Assembly (NCBI RefSeq): GCF_000371965.1
Contig: NZ_AQUO01000002.1
Location: 698,001 to 762,000, forward strand
Direction: 5' to 3'
Length of the DNA: 64,000 nucleotides
From: Paracoccus sp. N5
GTDB lineage: Bacteria > Pseudomonadota > Alphaproteobacteria > Rhodobacterales > Rhodobacteraceae
Positions 34,418 through 43,766 of the stretch are shown here, in pieces (position 1 is the first letter of the stretch; the number at the start of each line of letters is the position of its first letter). The notes under the pieces were generated by a model. That model was not told where the DNA came from and did no database searches. It saw only the letters and a list, made by a program, of their open reading frames with translations. The position numbers and the translations under genes were made by a program.

Positions 34418-34567
34418 ATCCCGGATCTGGCGCGATGGGGCCGGCCTTGTCCATGGTCTTTACGATTTCCTTACGCCGGTTAACGGAATCCCTGTCGATC
34501 CCTTATGCGCGCCCGGCGCAATCTGCCCGCTCGGGCCGGCGCGATTCCGGCGCAGGGGAATGAATAC

Positions 34568-36469
34568 ATGGCAAGTCTGGATACCCATATGTCCGATGCC
34601 CAGCCGCGCCGCGCGGGACTGCTGTCGCTGTCCCTGGCCGCGATCGGGGTCGTCTATGGCGACATCGGCACCTCGCCGCTTTATGCCTTCCGCGAGGCGA
34701 TGCATGCCGCCGGCGCCACCCATGGCCAGGTGCTGCGCGAGGACGTGCTGGGGGTGCTGTCGCTGATCGTCTGGGCGCTGGTGCTGATCGTGACGGTGAA
34801 ATACGTCCTGATCCTCTTGCGCGCCGACAACCAGGGCGAGGGCGGCACGCTGTCGCTGCTGGCCTTGGCGCAGCGCGCCATGGGCCGGCCGAACCGGGTC
34901 GTGCTGGTCCTGGGCATGATCGGCGCGGCGCTGTTTTACGGCGATGCGGCGATCACCCCGGCGATCTCGGTCCTGTCGGCCATCGAGGGGATGAAGCTCG
35001 TCACCCCGCAGGTCGATCCCTATATCGAGCCCATCGCCATCGCCATCATCATCGCCCTGTTCCTGGTCCAGAACCGCGGCACCGAGGCTGTGGCCCGGTT
35101 CTTCGGCCCGATCACGCTGATCTGGTTCATGGTCATGGCGGCGGGCGGCATCCACTGGACCTTGCAGGACCCCGAGGTGCTGGCGGCGCTGAACCCGGTC
35201 CACGCCCTGCGCTTCCTGCTCGACAACGGCCGGCTTGGCCTTGTCGTCCTGGGCGCGGTCTTCCTGGCCGTGACCGGGGCCGAGGCGCTTTATGCCGACA
35301 TGGGCCATTTCGGCCGCAAGCCGATCCAGATGGCCTGGCTGTTCGTGGCCTTCCCCGCGCTTCTGCTGACCTATTTCGGCCAGGGCGCGCTCTTGCTGTC
35401 GCGGCCTGAGGCGATGGAGAACCCGTTCTTCCTGATGTTCCCCGACTGGGCGCTGCTGCCGGTCGTCATCTTGGCCACCATGGCCACGATCATCGCCAGC
35501 CAGGCCGTCATCACCGGCGCCTATTCGCTGACCCAGCAGGCGGTGCAGCTGCGCATGCTGCCGCGGATGAAGATCCGCCACACCTCGGACGAGCATCAGG
35601 GCCAGATCTACATGCCCGGCGTCAACCGCTGGCTGATGCTCGCCGTGCTGGCGCTGGTGATGATCTTCGGCTCGTCCTCGAGCCTCGCTTCGGCCTATGG
35701 CATCAGCGTGACCGGGACCATGGTCGTGACCGCGCTGCTGGCGATGATCGTGATCTGGAAGCACTGGAAGCTGCCCCTGTGGCTGGCGGTGGCGATCATG
35801 CTGCCCTTCCTGGTGCTGGACCTGACCTTCCTGGGCGCGAACCTGATCAAGCTGCACGAGGGCGGCTATGTGCCGCTGGGCATCGCCGCCGCCATGCTGC
35901 TGACCATGGCAAGCTGGATGCGCGGCACCGCCATCGTGCTGGCCAAGGACCGCGAGGCCGAACTGCCGCTGGGCGCGCTGCTGGCGCAGATCGAGAAGTC
36001 CGAGTCCATCGCCACGGTGCCGGGGACGGCGGTGTTCCTGACCTCGACGCCGGATCTGGCGCCCTCGGCCCTGCTGCACAGCCTCAAGCACTTCAAGTCG
36101 CTGCACGAGCAGAACGTGATCCTGACCATCACCACCGCGGAAGTGCCGCGCGTGGATCCAGCCGAGCGGGTGCGGATCGAGGACATCAACGAACGCTTCC
36201 GCCGGGTCTGGCTGATCTACGGCTATGCCGAAGAGCCGGACGTGCCGCAGGCGCTGGTGCAATGCCGCCGCCAGGGCTGGAAATTCGACATCATGGCCAC
36301 GAGCTTCATCCTGTCGCGGCGGCGGCTGCGGATCTCGACCCGATCGCGCATGCCGAGCTGGCAGGGCAAGCTTTACATCGCGCTGTCGCGCAATGCCGCC
36401 GCCGCCTCGGACTATTTCCGCATCCCGGCCGGGCGCGTGGTCGAGATCGGGGCGCAGATGAACATCTAG
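34568..36469 (+). CDS. kup: Low-affinity potassium transporter Kup
   Basis: A 633-residue K+/H+ symporter. It starts with LLSLSLAAIGVVYGDIGTSPLYAFREA, the family signature with the VYGDIGTSPLYA motif, followed by FYGDAAITPAISVLSAIEG and about twelve membrane helices. A cytosolic C-terminal domain from about residue 475 is present. AGGGGAA eight bases before ATG 34568 fixes the start. It is divergent from kdpDE-hutD with a 150-base shared region. Its TAG stop shares CTAG with the convergent carboxylase gene. Confidence 0.96.
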   Translation: MASLDTHMSDAQPRRAGLLSLSLAAIGVVYGDIGTSPLYAFREAMHAAGATHGQVLREDVLGVLSLIVWALVLIVTVKYVLILLRADNQGEGGTLSLLALAQRAMGRPNRVVLVLGMIGAALFYGDAAITPAISVLSAIEGMKLVTPQVDPYIEPIAIAIIIALFLVQNRGTEAVARFFGPITLIWFMVMAAGGIHWTLQDPEVLAALNPVHALRFLLDNGRLGLVVLGAVFLAVTGAEALYADMGHFGRKPIQMAWLFVAFPALLLTYFGQGALLLSRPEAMENPFFLMFPDWALLPVVILATMATIIASQAVITGAYSLTQQAVQLRMLPRMKIRHTSDEHQGQIYMPGVNRWLMLAVLALVMIFGSSSSLASAYGISVTGTMVVTALLAMIVIWKHWKLPLWLAVAIMLPFLVLDLTFLGANLIKLHEGGYVPLGIAAAMLLTMASWMRGTAIVLAKDREAELPLGALLAQIEKSESIATVPGTAVFLTSTPDLAPSALLHSLKHFKSLHEQNVILTITTAEVPRVDPAERVRIEDINERFRRVWLIYGYAEEPDVPQALVQCRRQGWKFDIMATSFILSRRRLRISTRSRMPSWQGKLYIALSRNAAAASDYFRIPAGRVVEIGAQMNI

Positions 36470-38238
36470 GACGCGGTTTCGATCCGGGCCAGGACCGCGC
36501 CGAAGGCCAGGGACGCGCCCGCGTCGGCCAGCCGCTCGAGCCGGCCGGCACGATGCGCCTCGACGCGGGTCTCCATCTTCATCGCCTCGATCACGGCGAC
36601 GACCTGGCCGGCCTCGACCGCGGCCCCGTCCTCGACCTGCCACAGCGTCAGCGTGCCGGGAACCGGCGCGGTCAGCACCGCCTCATCCGCCTCGGGCGCA
36701 GCCTCCGCGGGGGCGCCGCCCGAGGGCAGCGCCGCCAGCAGGTTCGCGGGCAGGCCCAGCTCGTGCCGCTTGCCGTCGATCTCGATGGCGACGCGCAGCA
36801 GCGGCGCCTGCGCGGGCGGCGCGACGCGGGCATGGGGGACGGCGGCCTCGGCCAGCGCCTCGGCGAAATCGGTCTCGATCCAGCGGGTATGGACGCGGAA
36901 ATTCCCGTCCTCGGCGCGGAAATCCAGCGCCGCGACCACGGCGCGGTGGAAGGGCAGGACCGAGGCGACGCCCTCGATGCGGAATTCGCGCAGGGCTCGC
37001 GTGGCGCGTTGCAGGGCCTCGGCACGGGTGGCGCCGGTCACGATCAGCTTGGCCATCAGCGAATCGAAGCTGCCCGGCACCACCGAGCCCTGGGCGACGC
37101 CGCTATCCAGCCGGATGCCCGGCCCCGAGGGCGCGTCGAAGGCCTCGACCGGCCCGGGCGTGGGCAGGAAGCCGCGCCCCGGATCCTCGGCATTGATGCG
37201 GAATTCTATGGCATGGCCGCGCGGCTCGGGCACCGTCTCGTCGGCCAGCCGCGCCCCTTGCGCCACGCGGATCATGGCGCGCACCAGGTCGATGCCGGTG
37301 GTTTCCTCGGTCACCGGATGCTCGACCTGAAGCCGGGTGTTCACTTCAAGGAAAGAGATCGTGCCGTTGGCCGAGAGCAGGTATTCCACCGTCCCCGCCC
37401 CCGAATAGCCGGCATGGGCGCAGATGGCGCGGGCCGAATCGTGGATGCGGGCGCGCTGCTCGTCGGCAAGGAAAGGTGCCGGCGCCTCTTCGACCAGCTT
37501 CTGGTTGCGGCGTTGCAGCGAACAGTCGCGGGTGCCGATCACCTTGACGGTGCCGTGCTGGTCGGCCAGCACCTGCGCCTCGACATGGCGGGGGCGGTCG
37601 AGGAACTGCTCGATGAAGCATTCGCCGCGGCCGAAGGCGGTCAGCGCCTCGCGGGTGGCGGATTCGAACAGCTCCTCGACCTCCTCCAGCCGCCAGGCGA
37701 CCTTCATGCCGCGCCCGCCGCCGCCGAAGGCGGCCTTGATGGCGATGGGCAGGCCGTGCTGCCCGGCGAAAGCCAGCGCCTCGGCGGCGCTTTCGACCGG
37801 GCCGGGGGTGCCGGCGACCAGCGGCGCGCCCACGGCCTCGGCGATGCGGCGGGCCTCGATCTTGTCGCCAAGCGCCTCGATCACCTTCGGGTCGGGGCCG
37901 ATCCAGATCAGGCCCGCATCCTGCACCGCCTGCGCGAAATCGGCGCGCTCGGACAGGAAGCCATAGCCCGGATGGATGGCATCGGCCCCGGCGGCCCGGG
38001 CGATGGCGATGATCTTGCCGGCATCCAGATAGGTGTCCGAGGGCCTGTCGCCCCCCAGCGCATGGGCCTGATCGGCCATGCGCACGAAGATCGCGTCGCG
38101 GTCGGCATCGGCATAGACGGCGACGCTTTCGATGCCCTCGTCGCGGCAGGCGCGGATCACCCGGACGGCGATCTCGCCGCGGTTGGCGATCAGCAGGCGG
38201 CGGATCGGACGGCTGGGGCCGGTGGCAAAGATGATCAT
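36466..38238 (-). CDS. Biotin carboxylase fused to biotin carboxyl carrier domain
   Basis: A 590-residue chain. Biotin carboxylase occupies residues about 12-455 (RRLLIANRGEIAVRVIRACRDEGI; ATP-grasp GGGGRGMK; EVNTRLQVEHPVTEETTGIDLV). A Pro/Ala-rich linker follows, and a BCCP domain with biotinyl lysine K554 in EAMKMET. It resembles alpha subunits of acyl-CoA carboxylases, but no carboxyltransferase of that type is adjacent. Instead it is coupled (ATGA) to the fused pxpBC gene, as in 5-oxoprolinase/urea-amidolyase-like clusters. The carboxylated substrate is unknown. Confidence 0.9.
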   Translation of the reverse strand: MIIFATGPSRPIRRLLIANRGEIAVRVIRACRDEGIESVAVYADADRDAIFVRMADQAHALGGDRPSDTYLDAGKIIAIARAAGADAIHPGYGFLSERADFAQAVQDAGLIWIGPDPKVIEALGDKIEARRIAEAVGAPLVAGTPGPVESAAEALAFAGQHGLPIAIKAAFGGGGRGMKVAWRLEEVEELFESATREALTAFGRGECFIEQFLDRPRHVEAQVLADQHGTVKVIGTRDCSLQRRNQKLVEEAPAPFLADEQRARIHDSARAICAHAGYSGAGTVEYLLSANGTISFLEVNTRLQVEHPVTEETTGIDLVRAMIRVAQGARLADETVPEPRGHAIEFRINAEDPGRGFLPTPGPVEAFDAPSGPGIRLDSGVAQGSVVPGSFDSLMAKLIVTGATRAEALQRATRALREFRIEGVASVLPFHRAVVAALDFRAEDGNFRVHTRWIETDFAEALAEAAVPHARVAPPAQAPLLRVAIEIDGKRHELGLPANLLAALPSGGAPAEAAPEADEAVLTAPVPGTLTLWQVEDGAAVEAGQVVAVIEAMKMETRVEAHRAGRLERLADAGASLAFGAVLARIETAS

Positions 38239-39788
38239 GCGGGCCTCTCTGGCGTGATGGGGGCGAAATCGGCGCTGGCGGTAAAGCGGATGCGGGCGCC
38301 GGGCGGGATCTGCCCGGCCAGGTCCAGCGCCGAAGGCAGCAGAGTGGCGATGACCGGATAGCCGCCGGTCAGCGGATGGTCGGCCAGAAACAGCACCGGC
38401 TGGCCGGAATGCGGGATCTGGATGGCGCCGGTCTCGGTGCCTTCCGAGGGCAGTTCGCGCGCGTCCTCGCGCGTGACCGGCGCGCCGTGCAGGCGGATGC
38501 CGACGCGCGAGCTTTGCGGCGTGACCAGCCATTTCTGATTGAGGAAATGCCGGACCATCTGGGGTGTGAACCAGTCGGTGCGGGGGCCCAGCGTCACCGG
38601 CAATTCCACCAGATCGCCGGGTTTCGGCAGCGCCGGTTCGGGCTCCGGCGTGGCCGCAGCGGCGGCGAGCCGGTTCGCGGCGGCCAGCACGGCGCCCGCC
38701 GCGACCGGATCGGGGCCGACATGGGCCAGCGTATCGGTGGCGGCCGAGCCCAGCACCGGCGCGACCCGGAAGCCGCCGCGAAGCGCCAGATAGCTGCGCA
38801 TGCCCGCGCCGGGCGGGTCGATGGCGATCTCGTCGCCCGCATCCACGGCGAAAGCCGCGCCGCGCGGCACGGCATGGCCGGCGACGCTGGCCTGCGCCGC
38901 GCCGGTCAGGGCCAGGGTCATCGGCTGGTCGGCCCGCAGCCGCACCGGGCCCAGCGTGATCTCCAGCACCGGCGCGTCCGAAGGGTTGCCGACGGCGCGA
39001 TTGGCCCGGCGTGCCGCGCCCAGGTCCAGCGCGCCCGAGGCCGAGACCCCCTGCCCGCCCTGTCCCGGCCGCCCCTCGTCCTGAAAGACGATGGGAAAGG
39101 CGGTGGACAGCACGCGCAGGCCCTGTTCGGGCTGCGGCTGTGGGATGGCGGCCGAGGCGCGGACCTCGGCCCGGCGCGCCACGAAGCGGCAACGGATGCC
39201 AGGGCGCAGCAGCGCCGGCGGGTCGCGGGTCAGGTCCCACATCGGCACCTCGGTCCGGCCGATCAACTGCCAGCCGCCCGGGGTCTCCTGCGGATAGACG
39301 CCGCAGAAACGTCCGGCCAGCGCCACCGACCCCGCCGGGATGCGGGTGCGCGGCGCCGGGCGGCGCGGCAGGTCGAAGCGCGGATCGTCGCAGGTCATAT
39401 AGGCGAAACCGGGCGCAAAGCCGCAAAAGGCCACCTGCCAGGTGGTTTCCTGATGGGCGGCGACCACCTCGGCCTCGGTCAGGCCCATATGGGCGGCGAC
39501 ATCGGCCAGATCCTCGCCGTCATAGGTCACGGGCAGTTCGACCGTCTCGCTGGCGCGCGCCTTGGGCGGCGTGCCGGGGGCGGGCTGGCGGGTCAGCACC
39601 GCGCCGGCCAGCCGGCCGTCGGCGGCGACGCCGGGCGCGGTGCGGATCATCAGCGTGCGCGCGGCCGGCACGATCTCCGCCACACCCGGCACCGGATCGG
39701 CCAGCAGCGCGTCGAACAGCGCCAGCGTCTGGTCGAGGTCGTCCAGTTCGGCCAGCAGGGTCCGGGGTCCGATGGGCAGGAAGCGCAT
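38235..39788 (-). CDS. pxpBC: Fused 5-oxoprolinase subunits B and C (KipI-KipA-like)
   Basis: A 517-residue fusion. Residues about 1-215 are PxpB/KipI-like (FLPIGPRTLLAELDDLDQTLALFDALL; CGFAPGFAYMTCDDPRFDLPRR; GSVALAGRFCGVYPQETPGGWQLIG). Residues about 220-517 are PxpC/KipA-like (VFQDEGRPGQGGQGVSASGALD; SSRVGIRLHGAP; GAIQIPHSGQPVLFLADHPLTGGYPVIA). With PxpA these subunits hydrolyse 5-oxoproline to glutamate using ATP. The start is ATG 39788, just two bases after the DUF1445 stop. Confidence 0.9.
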   Translation of the reverse strand: MRFLPIGPRTLLAELDDLDQTLALFDALLADPVPGVAEIVPAARTLMIRTAPGVAADGRLAGAVLTRQPAPGTPPKARASETVELPVTYDGEDLADVAAHMGLTEAEVVAAHQETTWQVAFCGFAPGFAYMTCDDPRFDLPRRPAPRTRIPAGSVALAGRFCGVYPQETPGGWQLIGRTEVPMWDLTRDPPALLRPGIRCRFVARRAEVRASAAIPQPQPEQGLRVLSTAFPIVFQDEGRPGQGGQGVSASGALDLGAARRANRAVGNPSDAPVLEITLGPVRLRADQPMTLALTGAAQASVAGHAVPRGAAFAVDAGDEIAIDPPGAGMRSYLALRGGFRVAPVLGSAATDTLAHVGPDPVAAGAVLAAANRLAAAAATPEPEPALPKPGDLVELPVTLGPRTDWFTPQMVRHFLNQKWLVTPQSSRVGIRLHGAPVTREDARELPSEGTETGAIQIPHSGQPVLFLADHPLTGGYPVIATLLPSALDLAGQIPPGARIRFTASADFAPITPERPA

Positions 39789-39790
39789 GG

Positions 39791-40582
39791 TCACACCTGC
39801 CAATGCGTGTCGGGCACGTCGGTGATGAACATATGGCCCGGCGCATGGGTGATGGCGAAGGGCGGCTTCGACGCCATCAGCGCCGCTTGCGGGGTCACGC
39901 CGCAGGCCCAGAACACCGGCACCTCGCCCGGCCGGACCGGCACCGGGTCGCCGAAATCGGGGCGCATGAGGTCGGCGATGCCCAAGGCTTCGGGCGCGCC
40001 GATGTGGACCGGGGCACCGTGGACCGCGGGCGTGCGGCCCGAGATCATCGCCGCCTCGGCCACCCGTCCCGCCGGGATCGGTCGCATCGAGACGACCATC
40101 TTGCCATGCAGCCGCCCCGCCGGCCGGCAGTCGCGGTCGGTCAGGAACATCGGCACGTTGCAGCCTTGGGCGATGTGGCGCATCTCGATCCCCGCCTGCT
40201 GCAAGGGCGTTTCGAAGGTGAAGGAGCAGCCGATCAGGAAGGTCACCAGGTCGGGATGCTCGGCCCAGGCGGCGGTGGCGTCGGGGGTTTCTTCGGCCAG
40301 CACGCCGTCGCGCCAGATGCGGTAAAGCGGGATGTCGGTGCGCAGGTCAGCCTCCGGCGCCAGCGCGGTGCGGTGGCTGCCGGGGTCGGTCACGTACAGC
40401 ACCGGGCAGGGCTTGGGGTTGCGCTGCGCGTAAAGCAGGAAATCCCAGGCCCAGTCCTGCGGTAGCGCGATCATGTTGCACTGGGTGAAGCCCGGCGCCA
40501 TGCCCGCCGTGGGACGCGGCGCGCCGTCGCGGCAGGCCAGGCGGGCGGCGCGGGCCTCGGCCGGATCGGGCAGCAGGGTCAT
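39791..40582 (-). CDS. DUF1445 family protein (putative hydro-lyase / D-glutamate cyclase-like)
   Basis: A 263-residue member of the DUF1445 family. It has AGMAPGFTQCNMIALPQDWAWDF at the N terminus, TFLIGCSFTFETPLQQAGI in the middle and the ending ITHAPGHMFITDVPD. A relative (the mitochondrial DGLUCY part) converts D-glutamate to 5-oxo-D-proline, which would match the oxoprolinase genes around it. Its ATG overlaps the pxpA stop (ATGA). The reaction here is inferred from that family link. Confidence 0.82.
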   Translation of the reverse strand: MTLLPDPAEARAARLACRDGAPRPTAGMAPGFTQCNMIALPQDWAWDFLLYAQRNPKPCPVLYVTDPGSHRTALAPEADLRTDIPLYRIWRDGVLAEETPDATAAWAEHPDLVTFLIGCSFTFETPLQQAGIEMRHIAQGCNVPMFLTDRDCRPAGRLHGKMVVSMRPIPAGRVAEAAMISGRTPAVHGAPVHIGAPEALGIADLMRPDFGDPVPVRPGEVPVFWACGVTPQAALMASKPPFAITHAPGHMFITDVPDTHWQV

Positions 40583-41346
40583 GCCGCGCCCCCCGTGGCC
40601 GGGGCGATGGCGACGCCGCCCGCCAGCAGCACCTCGCGGATGCGACCGGCCATGGCGACGGCGCCGGGGCTGTCGCCATGCACGCAGATGCTGTCGGCCC
40701 GAAGGCGCAGGGTCGAGCCGTCCGCCGCCTCGATCTCGCCCTCGATCGCCAGGCGCAGCATGCGGTCGGCGACGGCCTCGGGGTCGTGCAGCACCGCGCC
40801 CGGCTCGCGGCGCGAGACCAGCTGGCCGTCGGGGCGATAGGCGCGGTCGGCAAAGGCCTCGGCGATGGTGGGCAGGCCGGCCTCGGCCGCCTGGGCCAGG
40901 ATCGGCGTCCCGGCCAGGCCCATCATGGCCAGCGCAGGATCGACCGCCTTGATGCCCTCGATCACCGCCGCGCCCTGTTTCGGGTCCACGGCGATGGTGT
41001 TGTAAAGCGCGCCATGCGGCTTGACATAGCGGACGCGGGTGCCGGCGCTGGCGCAGATGCCTTGCAGCGCGCCGATCTGATAGATCACGTCCGCGACCAG
41101 CTCGGCATGGGTCACGTCCATCGGCCGGCGGCCGAAGCCCACCCGGTCGGGATAGGAGACATGCGCGCCCACCGCCACGCCCCGCGCCGCCGCCTCGCGC
41201 ACGGTGGCGAGGATGGTCAGCGGGTCGCCGGCATGGAAGCCGCAGGCGACATTGGCCGAGCTGACGATGCCCAGCATGGTGGCGTCGTCGCCCATCTTCC
41301 AGGCGCCATAGCCCTCGCCCAGGTCGCTGTTCAGGTCGATCTTCAT
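40579..41346 (-). CDS. pxpA: 5-oxoprolinase subunit A (LamB/YcsF family)
   Basis: A 255-residue protein with the full LamB/YcsF signature: MKIDLNSDLGEGYGAWKMGDD, VSSANVACGFHAGDP, GAHVSYPDRVGFGRRPM and VRYVKPHGALYN. It is the first gene of the minus-strand operon pxpA, DUF1445, pxpBC, biotin carboxylase-BCCP. GGAGGAATCGGG precedes the ATG. By family knowledge it is required with PxpBC for ATP-dependent ring opening of 5-oxoproline. Confidence 0.94.
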   Translation of the reverse strand: MKIDLNSDLGEGYGAWKMGDDATMLGIVSSANVACGFHAGDPLTILATVREAAARGVAVGAHVSYPDRVGFGRRPMDVTHAELVADVIYQIGALQGICASAGTRVRYVKPHGALYNTIAVDPKQGAAVIEGIKAVDPALAMMGLAGTPILAQAAEAGLPTIAEAFADRAYRPDGQLVSRREPGAVLHDPEAVADRMLRLAIEGEIEAADGSTLRLRADSICVHGDSPGAVAMAGRIREVLLAGGVAIAPATGGAA

Positions 41347-41522
41347 CCCGATTCCTCCAGCTGCGGCCGCTTTGCGATCCCTGTGGTTGTCGATCAATTC
41401 ATAGATGATTCCCATGGCAAAATCTGCGCTTGCCGGGCCGCGCGGGCTTGTCAGCGGGACGTCGATGCGACAATTACGCGCATCAGCTGCCCATTTGCGG
41501 GGCAGATCGGAAAAGGGGCGCG

Positions 41523-42704
41523 ATGACCAAACCGGCCGGGACCATGCTGCACCGGATCGCCCTGGCGCTGGGGCCGGCGATCGCCCCCGGCTCGCCGCGC
41601 GAGGCGCTGCGGGCGGGAATCGGGGCGCTGGTCGGGCTGGGGATCTCGGGGCTGCTGCTGCTGTCGCCCTCGGCCGACCTGCGGCTGGGGCTCTATATGA
41701 TCGCGCCCTTCGGGGCGACATCGGTTCTGGTCTTTGCGGTGCCGAACAGCCCGCTGGCGCAGCCTTGGTCGGCGGTGGTCGGCAATGGCGCCGCGGCGGC
41801 CATCGGCGTGCTGGCCTGCCTGCTGGTGCCCGACCCGGGCTGGCGCATCGCGCTGGCGGTGGGCGCGACCATCGCCGCCATGGTGCCACTGCGCGCGGTG
41901 CATCCGCCGGCGGGCGCCGTGGCGATGACCGCCGCCATGAACCCCGAGGCGGTGCGCGAGCTGGGCTTCCGCTTCGTGCTGGCGCCGGTCATGGCCGGCA
42001 CCCTGGCGCTGGTGGTGATCGCCATGCTCTACGCCCGGGCGACCGGCCGGCGCTATCCGTTCCGGCATTTCGAGGATCCCGGCCCGCATGGCACCGCCGA
42101 CCATCCGGCCATGGAGCGGCTGGGCCTGTCCGAGGCCGAGCTGACCGAGATCCTGCAACGCTATCGCCAGTCGCTGAACCTGGGCGTCGAGGATCTGGCC
42201 CGGCTGATCGGCGCCGCCGAGTTGCAGGCCGCCAGCCACCAGGCCGGGCCGCTGACCGTGGCCGAGGTCATGTCGCGCGACCTGGTGACCGTCGGGCCGC
42301 AGACCCGCCTGTCGGTGGTCGCCGACATCTTCCGCGAGCATAACTTCACCTCTATCCCGGTGGTCGAGAACGGCGACCAGTTCCGCGGCGTGATCTTCCA
42401 GATCCACCTGATCCGCCGCGCGCGCGAGGACGCCTTTCGCCGCAACCGCCGGCTGCTTTCGGCCATGGCGGACCTGCTGGGCCGCTCGGGGCCGGCGGCG
42501 CGGGCCGGGCAGATCATGCAGACCGATCCGCCGCATGTCGGCCCGGACAGCCCCATCGCGACGCTGCTGCCGATGCTCGCCTCGGGCGACTGCCATGCCG
42601 TGCCGGTGCTGGACGGCGCGCGCATCGTCGGCATCGTCACCCAGACCGACCTGATCTCGGCCCTGGCCCGGCAAAGCCTGCGCCGCGAGCGCGCGGTGCA
42701 TTGA
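41523..42704 (+). CDS. HPP family membrane protein with two CBS domains
   Basis: A 393-residue protein. The N-terminal HPP membrane domain has four or five helices and carries the naming motif in LRAVHPPAGAVAMTAAMNPE. Two CBS modules follow (VAEVMSRDLVTVGPQTRLSVVADIFREHNFTSIPVVE and AGQIMQTDPPHVGPDSPIATLLPML), a typical adenylate-binding pair. Plant chloroplast relatives move nitrite; the bacterial role is not settled. It is divergent from pxpA across 176 bases, in which I found no clear promoter or operator. Confidence 0.88.
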   Translation: MTKPAGTMLHRIALALGPAIAPGSPREALRAGIGALVGLGISGLLLLSPSADLRLGLYMIAPFGATSVLVFAVPNSPLAQPWSAVVGNGAAAAIGVLACLLVPDPGWRIALAVGATIAAMVPLRAVHPPAGAVAMTAAMNPEAVRELGFRFVLAPVMAGTLALVVIAMLYARATGRRYPFRHFEDPGPHGTADHPAMERLGLSEAELTEILQRYRQSLNLGVEDLARLIGAAELQAASHQAGPLTVAEVMSRDLVTVGPQTRLSVVADIFREHNFTSIPVVENGDQFRGVIFQIHLIRRAREDAFRRNRRLLSAMADLLGRSGPAARAGQIMQTDPPHVGPDSPIATLLPMLASGDCHAVPVLDGARIVGIVTQTDLISALARQSLRRERAVH

Positions 42705-42794
42705 GCACTTGCCCATAACGACAGGCGCCGCCGCATTGCAGAAACAACCGCCTCACGGCTAATCTGCCGGCGGTTGCGTCAATCCGGGGGAATC

Positions 42795-43757
42795 ATGCAC
42801 CGTCCGACGCTGGGTGCGGTGGCCATCGGCCGCAACGAAGGCGACAGGCTGAAGGCCTGCCTGCGCTCGCTGGTGCCGCTGTGCGACCGCGTGGTCTATG
42901 TCGACAGCGGCTCGCGCGACGATTCCGTGGCTTTCGCCCGCTCGCTCGGCGTCGCGGTGGTGGAACTGGACAGGACGACCCCCTTCACCGCCGCCCGTGC
43001 CCGCAATGCCGGGGCCGAGGCGCTGCTGGCCGGGGGCGCGCTGGACCTGGTGCAATTCGTCGATGGCGACTGCCGGGTCGAGGCCGGCTGGCTGGATGCC
43101 GGCGTCGCCGCCATGCAGGCCGACCCGCGGCTGGGCATCGTGACCGGCTGGCGCGGCGAGATCCACCCCGAGGCCACCGTCTACAACCAGATGTGCGAGG
43201 TCGACTGGCGCCGCCCCGCCGGCCCCATCATCGCCTGCGGCGGCGACATGATGGTCCGGGTCGCGGCATTCCGGCAGGTCGGCGGCTTCGACCCGACGGT
43301 GATCGCGGCCGAGGACGACGAATTCTGCCTGCGCATCGGCAAGGCCGGCTGGCGGCTGGAGCGGCTGCCGGTGCATATGACCTGGCACGACGCCGCCATG
43401 ACGCGGTTCGGCCAGTGGTGGCAGCGCACCATCCGGAACGGCCACGGCTTTGCCCAGGTCGGCGCCCTGCATCCGCCTTATTTCAAGCGCGAAAAGCTGC
43501 GGGTCTGGGTCTATGGCCTGGCGCTGCCGCTGCTGTTCCTGCTGGGGCTTTTCACCAGCCTCTGGCTCTCGGCGGCGGTGCTGGCGCTTTACGCGCTGTC
43601 CTTCTGGAAGACCTGGCGCGGGCTTGCCGGCAAGCCGATGGCGCTGCAGCAGGCGGCTTTGCTGACGCTGGCGAAACTGCCTAACCTTTTCGGGATGTGG
43701 ACTTATCACCGCCGCCGCCGCAAAGGCGACGCCATGCGGATTATCGAGTATAAATAG
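42795..43757 (+). CDS. Family 2 glycosyltransferase, membrane-anchored
   Basis: A 320-residue GT-A enzyme: AIGRNEGDRLKACLRSL, DSGSRDDSVAFARSLG, and FVDGDCRVEAGWL supplying the metal DxD-type site. The region AAEDDEFCLRIGKAGWRLERLPVHMTWHD follows. A hydrophobic segment near residues 235-285 (GLALPLLFLLGLFTSLWLSAAVLALYALSFW) anchors it to the inner membrane. The next gene, a Gfo/Idh-epimerase fusion, starts nine bases later, so the pair probably builds or decorates a surface glycan. ATG 42795 follows CGGGGGAATC. Confidence 0.88.
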   Translation: MHRPTLGAVAIGRNEGDRLKACLRSLVPLCDRVVYVDSGSRDDSVAFARSLGVAVVELDRTTPFTAARARNAGAEALLAGGALDLVQFVDGDCRVEAGWLDAGVAAMQADPRLGIVTGWRGEIHPEATVYNQMCEVDWRRPAGPIIACGGDMMVRVAAFRQVGGFDPTVIAAEDDEFCLRIGKAGWRLERLPVHMTWHDAAMTRFGQWWQRTIRNGHGFAQVGALHPPYFKREKLRVWVYGLALPLLFLLGLFTSLWLSAAVLALYALSFWKTWRGLAGKPMALQQAALLTLAKLPNLFGMWTYHRRRRKGDAMRIIEYK

Positions 43758-43766
43758 GAGTTTTTC

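Noticed and set aside
34460..36643. A 727-residue minus-strand open frame opposite kup
   Set aside because: It mirrors kup codons, is rich in His/Gln/Arg/Asp with no domain, and kup is an unmistakable transporter. It is a high-GC shadow.
35779..38361. An 860-residue plus-strand open frame across the end of kup and the biotin carboxylase gene
   Set aside because: It spans two convergent, clearly identified genes and has a repetitive Gly/Arg/Ala composition without domains.
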